64,000 nucleotides of DNA from Tyto alba (Eukaryota; Chordata; Aves; Strigiformes; Tytonidae), in contig NW_024881283.1 in NCBI RefSeq assembly GCF_018691265.1, positions 6,483,731-6,547,730 of the forward strand, read 5' to 3'. Within the stretch, counting starts at the first letter, position 1. Each line of letters opens with the position of its first letter. The position numbers were made by a program, and so were the translations under genes. The notes beneath the pieces are model-generated. The model was not told the DNA's origin. It searched no databases and worked only from the letters and a program-made list of their open reading frames with translations. Positions 52,201 to 63,560 of this stretch are shown here, in pieces.

Positions 52201-53268
52201 GGGGCTTCCCTGGGGCACCCAAAGATCCTGGGGCAAAAGGAGGGGGATGCTGAAGGTTTGGGGGGATGGACCCCCCGCTTCTGCACTCACCGCCGTAGTA
52301 TTCGATGCGGCTCTTCCCCCCGGTGAGGTTGTACCAGGCTTCGAAGGGCTCCCTGATCTCCGCGTAGGGCAGGCTGATGACTCCTGTGGGCACAGAGGGG
52401 TCGGGCTCAAGGGGCTGGGGGGGGCCGAGCCCCATGGCCACCACCAGCAGCAGCCCACGGCAGCCATGCGTCCCAGCCCCCGGGTTTCACGGAGGAATTG
52501 GAGCCTCCTCGGCTCGGGCACGTCGGGTGGGAGCCGGTGGCTGGAGGTACGGGACCCCCTTGGGCAACGCGGCGGTGACACCGTCCCAGCGGGGTGACCC
52601 GTCCCCGAGTGGTACCTGTGACATGGTAGATGTCCCCAAACGTGGGTGTCTCCAGAGGAGCTTTGCACTCTGCTCCTAGAAGAAAAACAAAACCCAAACC
52701 CGAACCCCTTTACACTGCTGATTACCCAACTCTCCATGGCGGGGGGCTGGCAGCGGTACTGGTCCCTGGCTCGCTGTCCCCTGGGAGAGGGGGACAGACC
52801 CAGGGGAGCCCGTGCTGGTGGCAGGGCTGGGAGGGCTCCCACATGCCCAGACAGGGCAGAGACTGGGGCTCCCCAACCTGGGGGGGTCTCTGCTCCTCCG
52901 CCAGCCCTCTGGTTGACCCAGAGTCCGCTCCCCCCTCTCCACTCTCCCTGGGGTGCAGCCAGCTCACGGGCACCCCAAACCCCCCCACATACACCCCAAG
53001 GCGTGAGGGACAACCGCATGCACCCCCATATGCCACACGCAGAGCGTGCCCACTGGCCCTCCACCGCTGTGGGCTTGGGGACAGGGACAGAGCAGCCCCC
53101 TCCCAGGGCAAGGACTCCCGCAGCAGCCCAGGATAAGGGGCACGATGGCATCACCCTGTGATGGGGGCACGGCCTCCATCCCCCCCCCCCCCATGAGCTC
53201 AGCCAGGGGGGGTGCTCACCCGGTAGCATGGCAGCCCCCAGCACCAGAAGCCACCCCAGCCCCTCCAT
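49204..53268 (-). CDS. Papain-family (C1A) peptidase, 26/29-kDa proteinase-like, copy A
   Basis: Eleven coding exons in transcript order: 53220-53268, 52616-52675, 52291-52383, 51964-52136, 51436-51676, 50809-51010, 50511-50704, 50261-50352, 49999-50160, 49568-49757 and 49204-49391, giving 547 aa. Order: signal peptide (1-17); an N-terminal extension of about 200 residues with sites such as NLTG, NVS and NGT, typical of the arthropod 26/29-kDa proteinase and of vertebrate proteins called 'counting factor associated protein D-like'; an I29-type inhibitory propeptide with an ERFNIN-like helix (FIHNMRFVHSRN, about 268-279); then the catalytic domain from about LPESLDWR. Active-site Gln346, Cys352 (CGSCWSF), His494 ([10 protein letters not shown]) and Asn514 (KNSW) are all present, so it should be an active secreted or lysosomal cysteine protease; its substrate is unknown. 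The start at 53268 begins the signal peptide, and the codons upstream in frame are GTG CGC AGG. Intron 5 (51011-51435) is longer than in copy B and holds T and A runs. The family assignment is firm; the exact orthologue name is from memory. Confidence 0.9.
50169..50192. repeat. (AC)12 in intron 8 of copy A
   Basis: Twelve AC units directly next to the splice acceptor of the 49999-50160 exon. The same tract, with eleven units, sits at the same place in copy B (56480-56501). Confidence 0.95.
51286..51367. repeat. Poly-T and poly-A pair in copy A intron 5
   Basis: A run of about 15 T (around 51286-51300) and a run of about 24 A (51344-51367) bracket a short AT-rich segment. The matching intron of copy B (57722-57805) is only 84 bases and has neither run. 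This is probably an insertion in copy A, possibly retroposon-derived, but no element was recognised. Confidence 0.7.
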
Positions 53269-53301
53269 CCTGCGCACCCCAGCCCACGCTGCTGCCCTGC
53301 A

Positions 53302-53331
53302 CCCACCAGTGGCTTAAATACCACTGGTGGG
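53302..53331 (-). promoter_or_regulatory. TATA-like box inside a perfect inverted repeat, copy A promoter
   Basis: Eleven-base arms (53302-53312 and 53321-53331, core CCACCAGTGG / CCACTGGTGG) are exact reverse complements. The 8-base spacer reads TATTTAAG on the minus strand, 45-52 bases upstream of the copy A start codon. A TATA-type box at this distance fits a core promoter with a short 5' UTR. The function of the arms is unknown. Confidence 0.5.
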
Positions 53332-54904
53332 CGGGCAGGGAGCTGCCAGCAGCCAACGGGCAAAGCCCCGTCCTTCCCTTGGCTGGGGCTACACCAAGGG
53401 GGAGGCGTGGCTTTATGTTGCCCCCCTGCCCCCCCCCCCCCCCCCCATGGGCACCCATGGGTGCCTTTCCCACCCACACCAGGGTGGGTGCTGATGCTGT
53501 GTGCTTGCAGGGCTTGGGGTGGGGGGGGGAGCAGGGTGGGACCCAGACCCCTGTGAGACCCCAAGGCAGGGCCAACCCCCTGGGGCAATGTTGGGTGCCC
53601 CATGGATTGAGGAGGAGGGGAGGGGGCTTGGTGATGGGTGCTGGGGGTGTCCCTGTGCTCCCACCCACCCTGAGTGGCAGTTTGCAGCCAGGTTTTGCTG
53701 CACGCAGGGTGCTGCGAGCAAGGGGAGTGTCTGCAGCAAGCAGGGACAGTGAGGTGCAGCGAGACCCTTGCCAGGCACCCCAGAGCCCCTCTGGGTGCTC
53801 CCTGCCCTCCCGGGACAGGGACAAAGGTGTCCCCAACAAAGGCAGCGCCGGGCAGTCGTGGGGAGATGAGGACCGTTTGCATCCCTGCATCCTTCCCAAT
53901 ATGCCATCAGGGCAAGCCCAGGACTGCGTGTAGGGGGTTTTCATTGGAAAAAGGGGGAAAGATGCAGATGAAATGCCAAGAGCTGCATGGAAAAACAGAC
54001 ACGGGGAGGAGAGCAGCGCTGTCACTGCGGCAGAGTGGCCTTCACCCCTCCTGCTTGCTGTGCATCCAGCTGGCCCCCAGCCCAAGGTGACAGCGAGCAC
54101 CCGTGGGGCCGCCTCGGGCCCCAAACAAAGCTGATAAGGGCTCGGCCTGGACTGGCTGCGTGTGCCACTGGGGATGAGCCAGGCTGGATTTGGCTGAACC
54201 CCGGGGTGCAGGGCTGGGTTGATGCACCCCCATGTGCTGCAGCACCTCCCCAGGGACCACAACTGTGCAGAGGTGCGTCCTGCCCCAAGGAGGACCCAGC
54301 AAAGATGGGGAGACAGCCAGCGTCGGGGCAGAGAGACCTTCCCACCCCGTTTGCAGGACCCTCGTGCACTGACCCCGCTCTCCCAGGAGGGCTCCAATCC
54401 AAACAAGGAGCACCCAGGTGAGCCATGGCCATGGTGTAAAGTGCCTTTCCCCAGAGAGGAGCAGCTCCACGGGGCGAAGGGGAGCCTGGCTCGTGGCATT
54501 GGCAAACACTGCCGGTGACATCCCCACACGTAGCCACAACAGGGACCGGGGCAGTGGGGCAGAGGGTGGATGTCTTCCCCTCTCCCCAACACCCCGCGCC
54601 AGGAATTTCTCATCTCAGCAGAAATCCCTGGGGTTGTTTGTGCTCCACCTCTAGAGACAGGGCTGGAAAAGCTGCTCCCCTCGCCCTGGGTGTCTGGAAC
54701 TGGCTGCAAGATCCAGCTGGCTCTGCCAGGTAGGCACCGTCCCCTCCCCGGGAGGCCCCTGTGGTCTCACAGGACAAAGAAAACAAGCCCGGGGACGGGG
54801 ATCTGTGCAGGGGACAGATGTGTCACACACTGCAGGCACTGGGGTCTGCAAAGCCGGCAGAGCTGGGTGGGCAGCAATTGAATTGCTCCTCTAGAGGTCA
54901 ACCA
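53332..54904. other. Intergenic spacer between the two peptidase genes
   Basis: GC-rich with a C run at about 53430-53446. It holds the upstream flank of copy A and the downstream flank of copy B. No third peptidase copy or exon remnant was found by eye. Confidence 0.55.
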
Positions 54905-54920
54905 CTAATTTTCCGGGGTC

Positions 54921-54926
54921 TTTATT
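54921..54926 (-). terminator. Peptidase copy B poly(A) signal
   Basis: AATAAA on the minus strand, about 170 bases past the copy B stop codon, in a context like that of the copy A signal. The copy B 3' UTR is therefore about 55095 down to 54900. Confidence 0.75.
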
Positions 54927-55095
54927 GGCAAGGCCACAGCTGGGTCCCCGTCTTTCCCCTTGTCCAGCACCCCACGGCCCTGTCCCACTGTGTCCCCAGC
55001 TTCCTGCTGCATGATGGCTCCCACCGAAGGGGCTCATCCAGGGATGGGTGCTGCGAGCATCACCGGGGGCTCTCCCCGCAGAGCCGAGAGGCGGC

Positions 55096-58000
55096 TCAGG
55101 CCAGGATAGGGTAGGTGGCTTCGGTGGCCACGCCGCAGTTGTTGTCCTTCATGGCCATGAGGATGTAGCCGTCGTTGCCCCAGTACGTGGACCAGGAGTT
55201 CTTGATGAGCCAGTAGGTCTCTCCCTGCAAGACCCCGTAGCCCACGGCCAGCACCGCGTGGTCCAGCGCTCCCGGCTTGTTCGCTGCAGTGCACAACACG
55301 GAAGATGGTTTTTGTCCGGGGAACATCCCTGTCCGGAGAGCATCCCTGCTCCCGGGGCTGCCGGCAATGCTGGGGCTGGTTTCTTCCTCCACCCCTGCCC
55401 AAGCTGCTCAACAACGAGGAGGGGAACCCGGGTGTCCTGGCATCTCCCTGGGCACCCGGGTCCTCCCGTGCCCCATGTGCCACCCGACTCACCGCACTTG
55501 GGCTCATAGTAGATGCCGTTGGAGTAGAAGGAGAAGGTCCTGTGCGAGGCATCGATGCTGACAGCCACAGGGCCGTGCTTGTAGATGGCAGCTTTGACCG
55601 CCGTGATGTTGCCTGAGGTGACGTTGACGTAGCCCGTGATCTTGGCCAGCATCTCAGACTGGTTGTAGTGGCACAGGCCGTTCTGCAGCACCCGGGGAGG
55701 GGACATTGTGCCATCAGGAGCCCCCAGGTCCCCTCACTGGGACCCTGCCCACCCTGGTTGCCCCTGTGCAGCTCTGCTCTGATGCAAGGGGTGATGTGGG
55801 ACTTGGGCTTTGTAAGACCATCCCAGCTCTGACCCCTCTGTCCTCCCCTGCCCATCGTGGTGGGGACATTTTCCCGGTTGCTGCAAGGACACAGCACTGC
55901 TCGCACGCAGCACGGGGAGCTGGCTCTGCGCCCGAAGCCCAGGGGGGGATGTTGCCTGCATCTTACAGCCACGTCCCTGTCTCCAGGCAGCCCTGCTCCA
56001 TCCCTGCACTCCAGGGTACGGAGGGACCCGTGGCACCACCCATGGGTGGGGAAGCCTTGTCTCTGTTTTGCAAGAAGAGAAACTGAGGCACGTGGTGATG
56101 AAATCGCCTGGCTGAGCCCTAGGGCTTGGCTTTGGACTGTGCTTTGAACCGCAGGGAGCCTGGTGCCTTGGGGACGAGGTGACAGCCCCATCTCCAGAGC
56201 CTGTCAGCACCTCTGACCCGTCTTGATCGGCCCCACCGTGGCTTTAAAGCCCCAGGGGCCACATCCCAAGACCTGGGGGACCCCAGCAGGGACACGGGGC
56301 CACCCTCACCTGCCCCTTGTAGGTGCCGTAGGACTCGGTGCTGGCGATGCCGCCGTGTTTCTTGATCCACTCATAGGCTCGCCACTCCTCGCCCCCATCG
56401 CAGGCGTAATTCCCAAAGCCCCAGGAGCAGTCGATGAGGACTTGTTGGGACAGGGGGGTCAGCACGCCGGTCTGTGGGGACACACACACACACACACACA
56501 CTGCAGGGCCAGGGCCAGGCACCCTCAGGGCACCCCAGCCGCCCCCGTGGGGCACGGCCCCGCTCTCACCTTGAGGAAGAGGGCACCCTCCATCGCGCCC
56601 GTCGTAGCGAAGCTCCAGCAGGACCCGCAGACGGCCTGATCCTTCACGGGGGTCACAGCGCCTGGGGACAGCGGGACGGGGGTGGTGAGAGGTTGGTGTG
56701 GCACCGGGGGGATGAGGGTAAGTGGAAGGGAAACTGAGGCAGGAGTCAAGGAAGAAATGTATCCGGGTCTTGCTGCTAATTGCGAGGAGGCGGGGGGGGG
56801 GGGGGGAATTCACCAGCAAACCTGTGGAGCCCCTGCCCTCGGGTTAGGGCAAGCTCTGGGGGTGTCGCTCCCAGCTGATGGGGACGTGGGGGAAGCCAGA
56901 TGTGCCTTCAGATGTCACATCTGTCCCTGGGGCACGAGACTGAATGAGGGCCAAGCGTCGGCTGAGCTACCTTTTCCCAGATAAGCCCTGCTCCGATCTT
57001 CCAGTCGCTGAGCAGAGCGGGGGCCCCGGGGAGATGTGGGTCCCAGGGGACAGCACAGCCCCACCGGTTCCCCAGCGCCATGATGGAGAGCAAGGGCGGC
57101 TCAGCCGGACTCTGCGCTGGCCCGGATGAGGAGCACTGACCCCCCCTCGCAGCCCCCCACAGCACCCCGCTGTCGAGACCCCCGTCCCCGCCACCCCGCA
57201 CCTACCGTACATGCGCCAGTCGAGGCTCTCGGGCAGGATGAGGCCGGCGTAGAGCTCGGTGGGGAAGGGCTGCCCGTTGTTGGGAGCCCCGCTCCGGCGA
57301 CGGCCCCGCAGGGCGGCCAGCTCCTGGGGCGTGCGGTCGGCCAGGGGGTTCAGCGCCAGCGTGTAGGGGAGCGCGGCGCGGTTCCTCGAGTGCACGAACC
57401 TGCGGCATCAGCCGGCACCGACCCCATCTCCCACCGCCGTGCAACAACCCCAGGGGATGAGGAGCAACCCCCAAGGGGGGTCAGCAACAGCCCCCCCCCC
57501 CCCCTCCGCAGCCATCTGCCTGTACCTCATGTTGTGCACGAAGATGCTCTGCCTGTGCTCCAGCTCCCGCGCCGAGCCGTACCGCCGCCCCAGCCGCCTG
57601 CGGTACTGGTGGAAGACCTCGTGGGCCCACGGCTCGTGCCGTCCCACCAGGTCCTCCATGGGGTTCGCCAGCACCCGGTGCTCCGCTGCGCTCCCCGGCA
57701 GGACCCCGCACTTCTTTGTCTCTGGGGAGCAAGGAGGGGATGCCATCAGCCCGAGCCCCCTCGGGCAGGATGGGGGGGGGGGGGGGGTCCCCCTCCCTGG
57801 CTCACCGTTGACGGGGAGGTCGAAGACGGAAGGGGGGAAGCTGTTGTCGAAGTCGGTGTAGGCGATCTCGTACTTGTCGTAGTGGGATCCCAGCAGGCTG
57901 TTGTAGCCCCGCATCTCGTAGTGGACGGGGGCCACCCCGCAGCTGGAGTTGGTCACCCACAGGGTGTAGACGTTCTTCTTCTGCGCCCAGCGGGTGACAT

Positions 58001-60711
58001 TCTGCCAGACGGCGCAGTACCGGCCCCGGTAGTACTCCTCCCGCAGGAACTGGAGGGGATGTGGCATCAGGGAGGGGGGGTCTGGGTGGGAACCCTGTAC
58101 CCCCCATTGCTCCCCGTGCACCTCGCACCAGCCCACACCCGGCTCGTGGGCTGGATCCAGCGGCTACACGGCCATTAGCATGCAGATGTGCACGGGGTAG
58201 AAAGTGGGGCAAGGATTTGGGGCGTAACACAGGACAGACCCCCCCCCCCAATCCGGCTCAGTAGTGCCTGGGGGACCCCCCCACTGTGCACAGTGCTGTA
58301 TGTGCACCCATAGTTGGGGGGACTGGCCTGTCTGCACCCAGCTCCAAAAGGCTCTGGGGTTTTTCCTGTGTTTTTCCAAGCTCTCACCCTCCCGGCACAT
58401 GTCCGGCTCGGTGTCCAGCTCGGTGACAACTCGCTGTCCCCCCCCCCGCTGATGCGCTGCACCCCTCCTGCTGCGCCCAGCCCGGCTGCAGCCTGGGACC
58501 GGCGGGAGCCCAGCCGCCGTGCAGCGACTTGCCCGAACCATCCCGAAACGCTGGCGTTCGTGTGGGCTGCGACACGTCCCAACACGGCTGCCGGGGTTGG
58601 GAAAGGAGCCGGGAGTCCGGCCCCGATCCGGGTGGAGAAGTGACCCTCCCTGCGCCCCGGGGTGCGGGGACATGTCCTGGCCTGTCCCAGCACCCTGAAC
58701 CCCCCCATCCCGGGACAGAGGGAAGCAGCTCCAGCTGCCCAGCACTCCCAGCCGGAGCCTGAGGATGCTCCTGGCAGCGGGTCGGATCCTGGCTTGGGCT
58801 CCCTCACCTTGAACCCATCAATGCTGGGGAAGACGCTCTGAGCCTTGACCACGTCCTCCTTGGAGCCGGGCAGCTGGAAACATTTCCTGGTGTTCACCTC
58901 CTTCTCGGTAGTCTCCGGCGTGATCTTGTACCGCATCCCGTACGGCTTCACCGCTGCCAGCTGGTAGGTTATCACCTGCCCTGTGCCAGCAGGAAGGGGA
59001 AACTGAGGCACGGTGGCCATGCCCGTGTCCTCCCTTTGCACAGGGCTGGGGCCGGTGCAGGATGGGCCCAGCCCGGCGCAGGATGTTGCCCGCCTGCTTA
59101 CCCCCGTAATACTGGATCCGGCTCTTGTTCCCCGTCAGGTTGTACCAGGCTTCGAAGGGCTCCTCGATCTCAGCGTAGGGCAGGTTAATGACACCTGCAG
59201 GGCCCCCAGCGTGGGGCACGGGTCAACCCCAAGGCCTCAGCACCCTAACATCCCTCCCCGAGCCCCCCAGCACCTGCAGAGCATGAAGACCCACAGCTGC
59301 CCAAACTGCTGTCCCCATGGGTGCTGAGGCAGGGAGGGGCCCCCGGCTGTGGGAAGCTTCCCCAGTTTGACACTGGGATGGTCTGGTCCTGCCTGGTGCT
59401 GAGCATCCTCCGCTCCCCCCCCATGGCAATGGGCACTGTGGGGTCCCGTTACCTCGGACGTGGTAGATGGAGCCGAACTGAGGGGGTGGGCGGAAGAGCA
59501 CATAGTCCTGTCCTGAAAGACAGAGAGGGGCAGGGGTGAGTGGGGGCTGTCCCCCCGCCACGGCCGAGCTGGGGATGGGGCGATCGGGGTGGGAGGCTGC
59601 CCGAGCCAGCGCCCCCCATCCCTGCGGCCCCTCCTGCGTGGGGCTGTGGGGTTTGGCTGAGGGCAGCTCCACGAGCCCACCCGTGGCACAGGACACTGCC
59701 ACCCTCCCAGGGCCGGATCCAGGCTCAGCACCCCGCCACAACCTGCTGCTACGCTGGAGCGAGCCCTGCGGTGTCACGTCCCCAGGGAATTGTTGGGGTG
59801 ATGTCCCCATGGGAGGTAGTGCCACCCCAGGGCTGGTGGCCGTGGCTTTGGGTGATGATTCCAAGGGGAAATTCAGCCAAGCTGTTCCCCACAAGCAGGA
59901 CATGGTTGAGGGGTGCCGGAGAGCTGGCTGGCCCTGCCTGGCATCTCCCGGTGACCTCCCAAACCTCCCTCCGGGCTCCCAGCTTATGCAACCCCACGCC
60001 AACACACCCGCCGCTGGGAATGGACCTTTCCCTCCGTCAGCATCTTCCTCCTCGCCGGGAGCAACCCAGCAGCGATCACCTCAGGCAGCTGGGACCAGAC
60101 CTGCCTCTCCTTCTGCACCCAAAACCTGGGGCAGGCAGGGACCGGCAGCCCCCGCTGCCTGCACCCCCAGGCCGTCCCAGGGGGGCCCGTTGTGCCCTGG
60201 GTCTGAGCACCCACAGACGGCTCCTGGGGCGGGAGGAGCAGCGATGGATCCACCAACCCCACAACCCTGCTTGGCTTTACAGCTGACTGGAAAAGGGGGT
60301 CCCGGGGGGGGGCACGGTCCCCACCCTGCCACCCCCATCCGCTCCTGCTGCTGCTGGTGACAGCTCTTGCAGGCAGCAAACTGTTTGGGCTTACGGGCAG
60401 GTTAAAACCCATCTGCCTCAATTTAGCTTTATTTCCTCCCCTCAGCCCCGTCAAGCCCTCCAGGCACGTCCCCCCCTCTTCTCTTTGCCACCCCACCCCA
60501 ACTCTCTTCTGTCTTGGGGGAACTGCAGAATCGGGGACCCAACAAGCAACAAACCACTTCCCCAGCAACACGGTGAGACCTGCCTGGGTGCCCCCAGCTC
60601 CCACCCCCGGCGTGTCCCCGGCGGCGACAGTGCCACGGGGAGACAGAACTCACCCCGGACGGCGATGCAGAGCGCAGAGGCCACGAGCCAGCGGAGAACA
60701 CCCATCCTCAT
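55096..60711 (-). CDS. Papain-family (C1A) peptidase, 26/29-kDa proteinase-like, copy B
   Basis: Eleven coding exons in transcript order: 60654-60711, 59453-59512, 59102-59194, 58808-58980, 57806-58049, 57526-57721, 57206-57399, 56570-56661, 56310-56471, 55493-55682 and 55096-55283, giving 549 aa. The intron phases match copy A exactly, and eight exons have identical lengths; the rest differ by 3-9 bases. Signal peptide at about 1-20 from the first of two close ATGs (60711; the other is 60705), then the long N-terminal extension, the ERFNIN-like propeptide and the papain domain. The catalytic set Gln348, Cys354, His496 and Asn516 is intact. Copy B is diverged from copy A in the N-terminal exons (for example exon 2) and in the 55493-55682 exon, but nearly identical in the exons around the active-site cysteine. 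It adds potential N-glycosylation sites (NVT and NSS near residues 145-165, NVTSGN near 444). Both copies should be functional secreted or lysosomal proteases; different expression is possible since the promoters differ. Confidence 0.9.
56480..56501. repeat. (AC)11 in intron 8 of copy B
   Basis: Same position and flanks as the (AC)12 tract of copy A. The whole intron is nearly identical between copies. Confidence 0.95.
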
Positions 60712-63560
60712 CGCCCTGGCTCGCCCAGCACCAGCTCTCGCCTTTAACTGGAGCCAGCGGCGGTGAAACCCGGCGGAGCCAATGCAGGAGCCGGGGCCCT
60801 CCCCGGAGGAGGGAAGGAACCGGCATCATGTGGTGCCTGGCGGGGTGCGCGGGGGGCCGGGCACCCCGGGGTGCGCGGTGGGGAGAGCGTGTCTCGGCAG
60901 GGTCCCCACGGAGGGAGATGGAGCAACGCCGGGCGCTGCGGCGGGACGGGAGGTGCAGGATGGGCCCCAAAGAGCCGCCAGCAGCGAGGTGTGTGGGGGG
61001 GTGCAGACCAGATGGATCTGTGGGGTGCCCCCCCTCAAGCTGGCAGGGCACTGGGGTCCTCGGGGCTGTGTGTCCCCTCCTTGTGCAGGGTGCAAGGGGA
61101 GAACCTCCCTGGGGCTGGGGAGCTCTTTGCCAGGCAGCCCTGACGCCAGGGTGATGGGCAGGGGGCAGTGCCCATAGCAGAGGGCCGGGGCTGCGAGCAG
61201 CTTGGCATTAATGAGCCAGACCCTGAGACTGGGAGCACTGGGAATCCTCTGCCGTGGGGCTTGAAGTGAAGAAGAGCTGAGCTGGCCGTGGGGTGCAGGG
61301 AAAGGTGGGCACCCCACAGCCAGCCCCAGCCCCCCCGGGTTTGGGCAGAGGGCTGGACATGGTGCGTGTGGGCCCTCACTCACCACTCAGCCTCTCTGAC
61401 CGCAAGGAGGGAAACTGAGGCACGGGGCGGCAGCCGGGCTGAAAGGGAGAGCCTCGTCTAGCACAGCAAAGAAGCATTTCCTCCAGAAACCCAGGGAAAC
61501 CACCCGCCTTCCCCCACACCCCTACCTGCCTCCGAGGGCTTTGGGGGCCCCCCTGCCCCTCTCTGCTGGGGCTCCAGCCTCCCCAGGCGACAGGGGCAGA
61601 GATGGGGACACTCCTGGGGGGGGATTTATATGCCACCACATCCCCATTTCCATCCTGCCCAGGGGCAGAAGGCTGGGAGCCCTCTTAGCAAGGCTGTCCC
61701 CTCGCGCCTCCCCCCCCCCCCCCCAGGGATGTCCGATGCCAGGCTGTGTCCCCCAGGGATGGGGGACCCCCTGGCAGCCCGTCTCCCCAAGCTTTGCCAG
61801 ACTCACCCCCCCCAGCCATGTGCTGCAGGGTCCCGGGGGGTGGGTGTTCAGCACCTCTGGCACCCCAGAACCTGGCCCTGGCCCCTCCATGGGGTCAGGG
61901 CACCCTGCCCGGGGGGCCGGCAGCTGGGCTGGGGGGCAGGGGGAAGGCAGGGTTGGGCCGGCTCTTTTCAAGTCAGAGGGCAAGTGCCCTCCCTGGGGCT
62001 GAAGCCAGCCAGAAACACGGGGAGCCACAATTTGGGAAGGGTCCTGGGAGCCCAGGTGGAGCCTGGAGGGGCTCATCACTCTGCAGGTGACGGCTGCTGA
62101 GCAGCCCCTGTCCCTGCTGTGCCCTGTCCCCTCCCAGGGACACTGGCAGGGCTGGCTCCGTCCCCAGCAGGGTCTGAATCCCCCCTCAGCAAGACCCAGA
62201 GAGCCCCCCAAACCCCCCAAAGCTAGGTTTAAAGGGGAGCTGTGATCCCAGGGCGAGTCAGGGTGTGACAAGGTGAGCGTGGCATCAGCCCAGGGGGCAG
62301 GTCCCTGTCCTGGTGGGGACCCAGGACCTCCAATAACCCTTCCCCCCCCCCTTCCCCCCCCCCCCCCCATGAGAACAGGAAACACCAGGGCCGGACTCAC
62401 CGTCACACAGGAAAGAGGTCAGCCTGCGAGGGCTAACCGCAGGGAGAGGAGGAGGAGGAGGAGGAGGAAGGCTCTGGAGAGATGGAGAAGGACCCCCATC
62501 CACCAGCACTCAATCCAGCCCAGCTGGACGGGGTGGCAGCCAGCTCCGGGCTGGAGCATGACTGCAGCACTCCCCCCCCCCCTTCCCTGCATATCCTCAC
62601 CCCCCCCTTGGGAACACGAGCCCATGCCGGAAACTGCGGTGAGGGGGCACATAAAAATATCACCGGCCCCTCGCTGTTACCGGCCCCTGCGGTGGGAGGG
62701 CGGCCGGGGGCTGGGGGGGCCGTGCAGGATCAGGCCCAGGTGAAGTTGCAAAGAGTATTTCCAGCTGGAGAGGTTTTGCCTTGCAGGGGCGGTTTCCCCG
62801 CACCCTGGATTTGCACGGGGGGTTCCCCCAGTGAGGGAGCTCCATTGAGACACCCCCCCCCCCCCCCAGCCCAACCGTGATCTGGGGGTTGGGGTGCCAA
62901 AAGCCTGAGGTGCTCTCTGCAGGGTGGGTGCCCCAGCGCCCTGGGCTGGAAGAGCAGACAGGGTGCTGGGGGGCTCAGGCAGGGTGCTGGGGGGGTCACC
63001 CCCCCCTCTCCCAGAGTTTGTTGACGTTTCGGTGGGTCAGTGTGACCGATGCCAAATCTTGGGCTCATCCCACCAGCAACTTTATCTGGACAAGGAGTAA
63101 ATAAGGGGTCGAGGGGTAAAAAAGGGGTCCGGTATCTGGTGGATTATGAACGGCCACAGCAACTGCTTGAGCTGAGTGGGAGCTGCACCCTGTCCTGGGT
63201 GGACACGCGGGAGCCCCCCCCAGAATGTGGTCCCCAGCCATCTGCCAGGCAAGGTGGGCTGCTCACCCCTCTCCACAGCTCTGCCCTGCCCTGAGGTCAC
63301 CCCCTCCCAGCAGAGACCCCGTGCCAGGAGGCCGGGTGGCTGCTGGGGGTGCGCTGCCGTCCGACCGTCACCTTATTCCTGCCCCTTGCAGGGTCACAGC
63401 CCCCCTTTTTGCAATATGCTGTCCCCACACCGTCCCCGGCCCGGGGATGCTGGCTCAGGGAGGGGTTCTGGGGGGGCGATGGGGTGATGCCAGGCTGGCT
63501 CGGGATGGGTGCAAGCAGCACCCCAGCCCAGCGTGAGCTGCCTCCGGGAGCGGCGCTGGA
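60712..63560. other. Upstream flank of copy B; no gene recognised
   Basis: Just above the copy B start the minus strand has an ATTGG (plus CCAAT near 60779) and a weak TTAAA, but no clear TATA box. Further right the sequence is GC-rich with C runs near 61710, 62342-62366 and 62850-62868. A MEF2-like A/T word (taaaaata, 62652-62659) stands out. No coding exon could be supported. Confidence 0.45.

Noticed and set aside
51268..53277. 669-codon minus-strand open frame through peptidase copy A
   Set aside because: It reads through introns. Splice sites with matching phases in both gene copies and the family alignment support the 11-exon structure instead.
53332..54904. A third peptidase copy between the two genes
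   Set aside because: None of the hallmark words ([21 protein letters not shown]) appear in any frame of the spacer.
62650..62661. MEF2-like A/T motif as a real enhancer site
   Set aside because: A single 8-10 base match without conservation data or nearby recognised gene is not enough.
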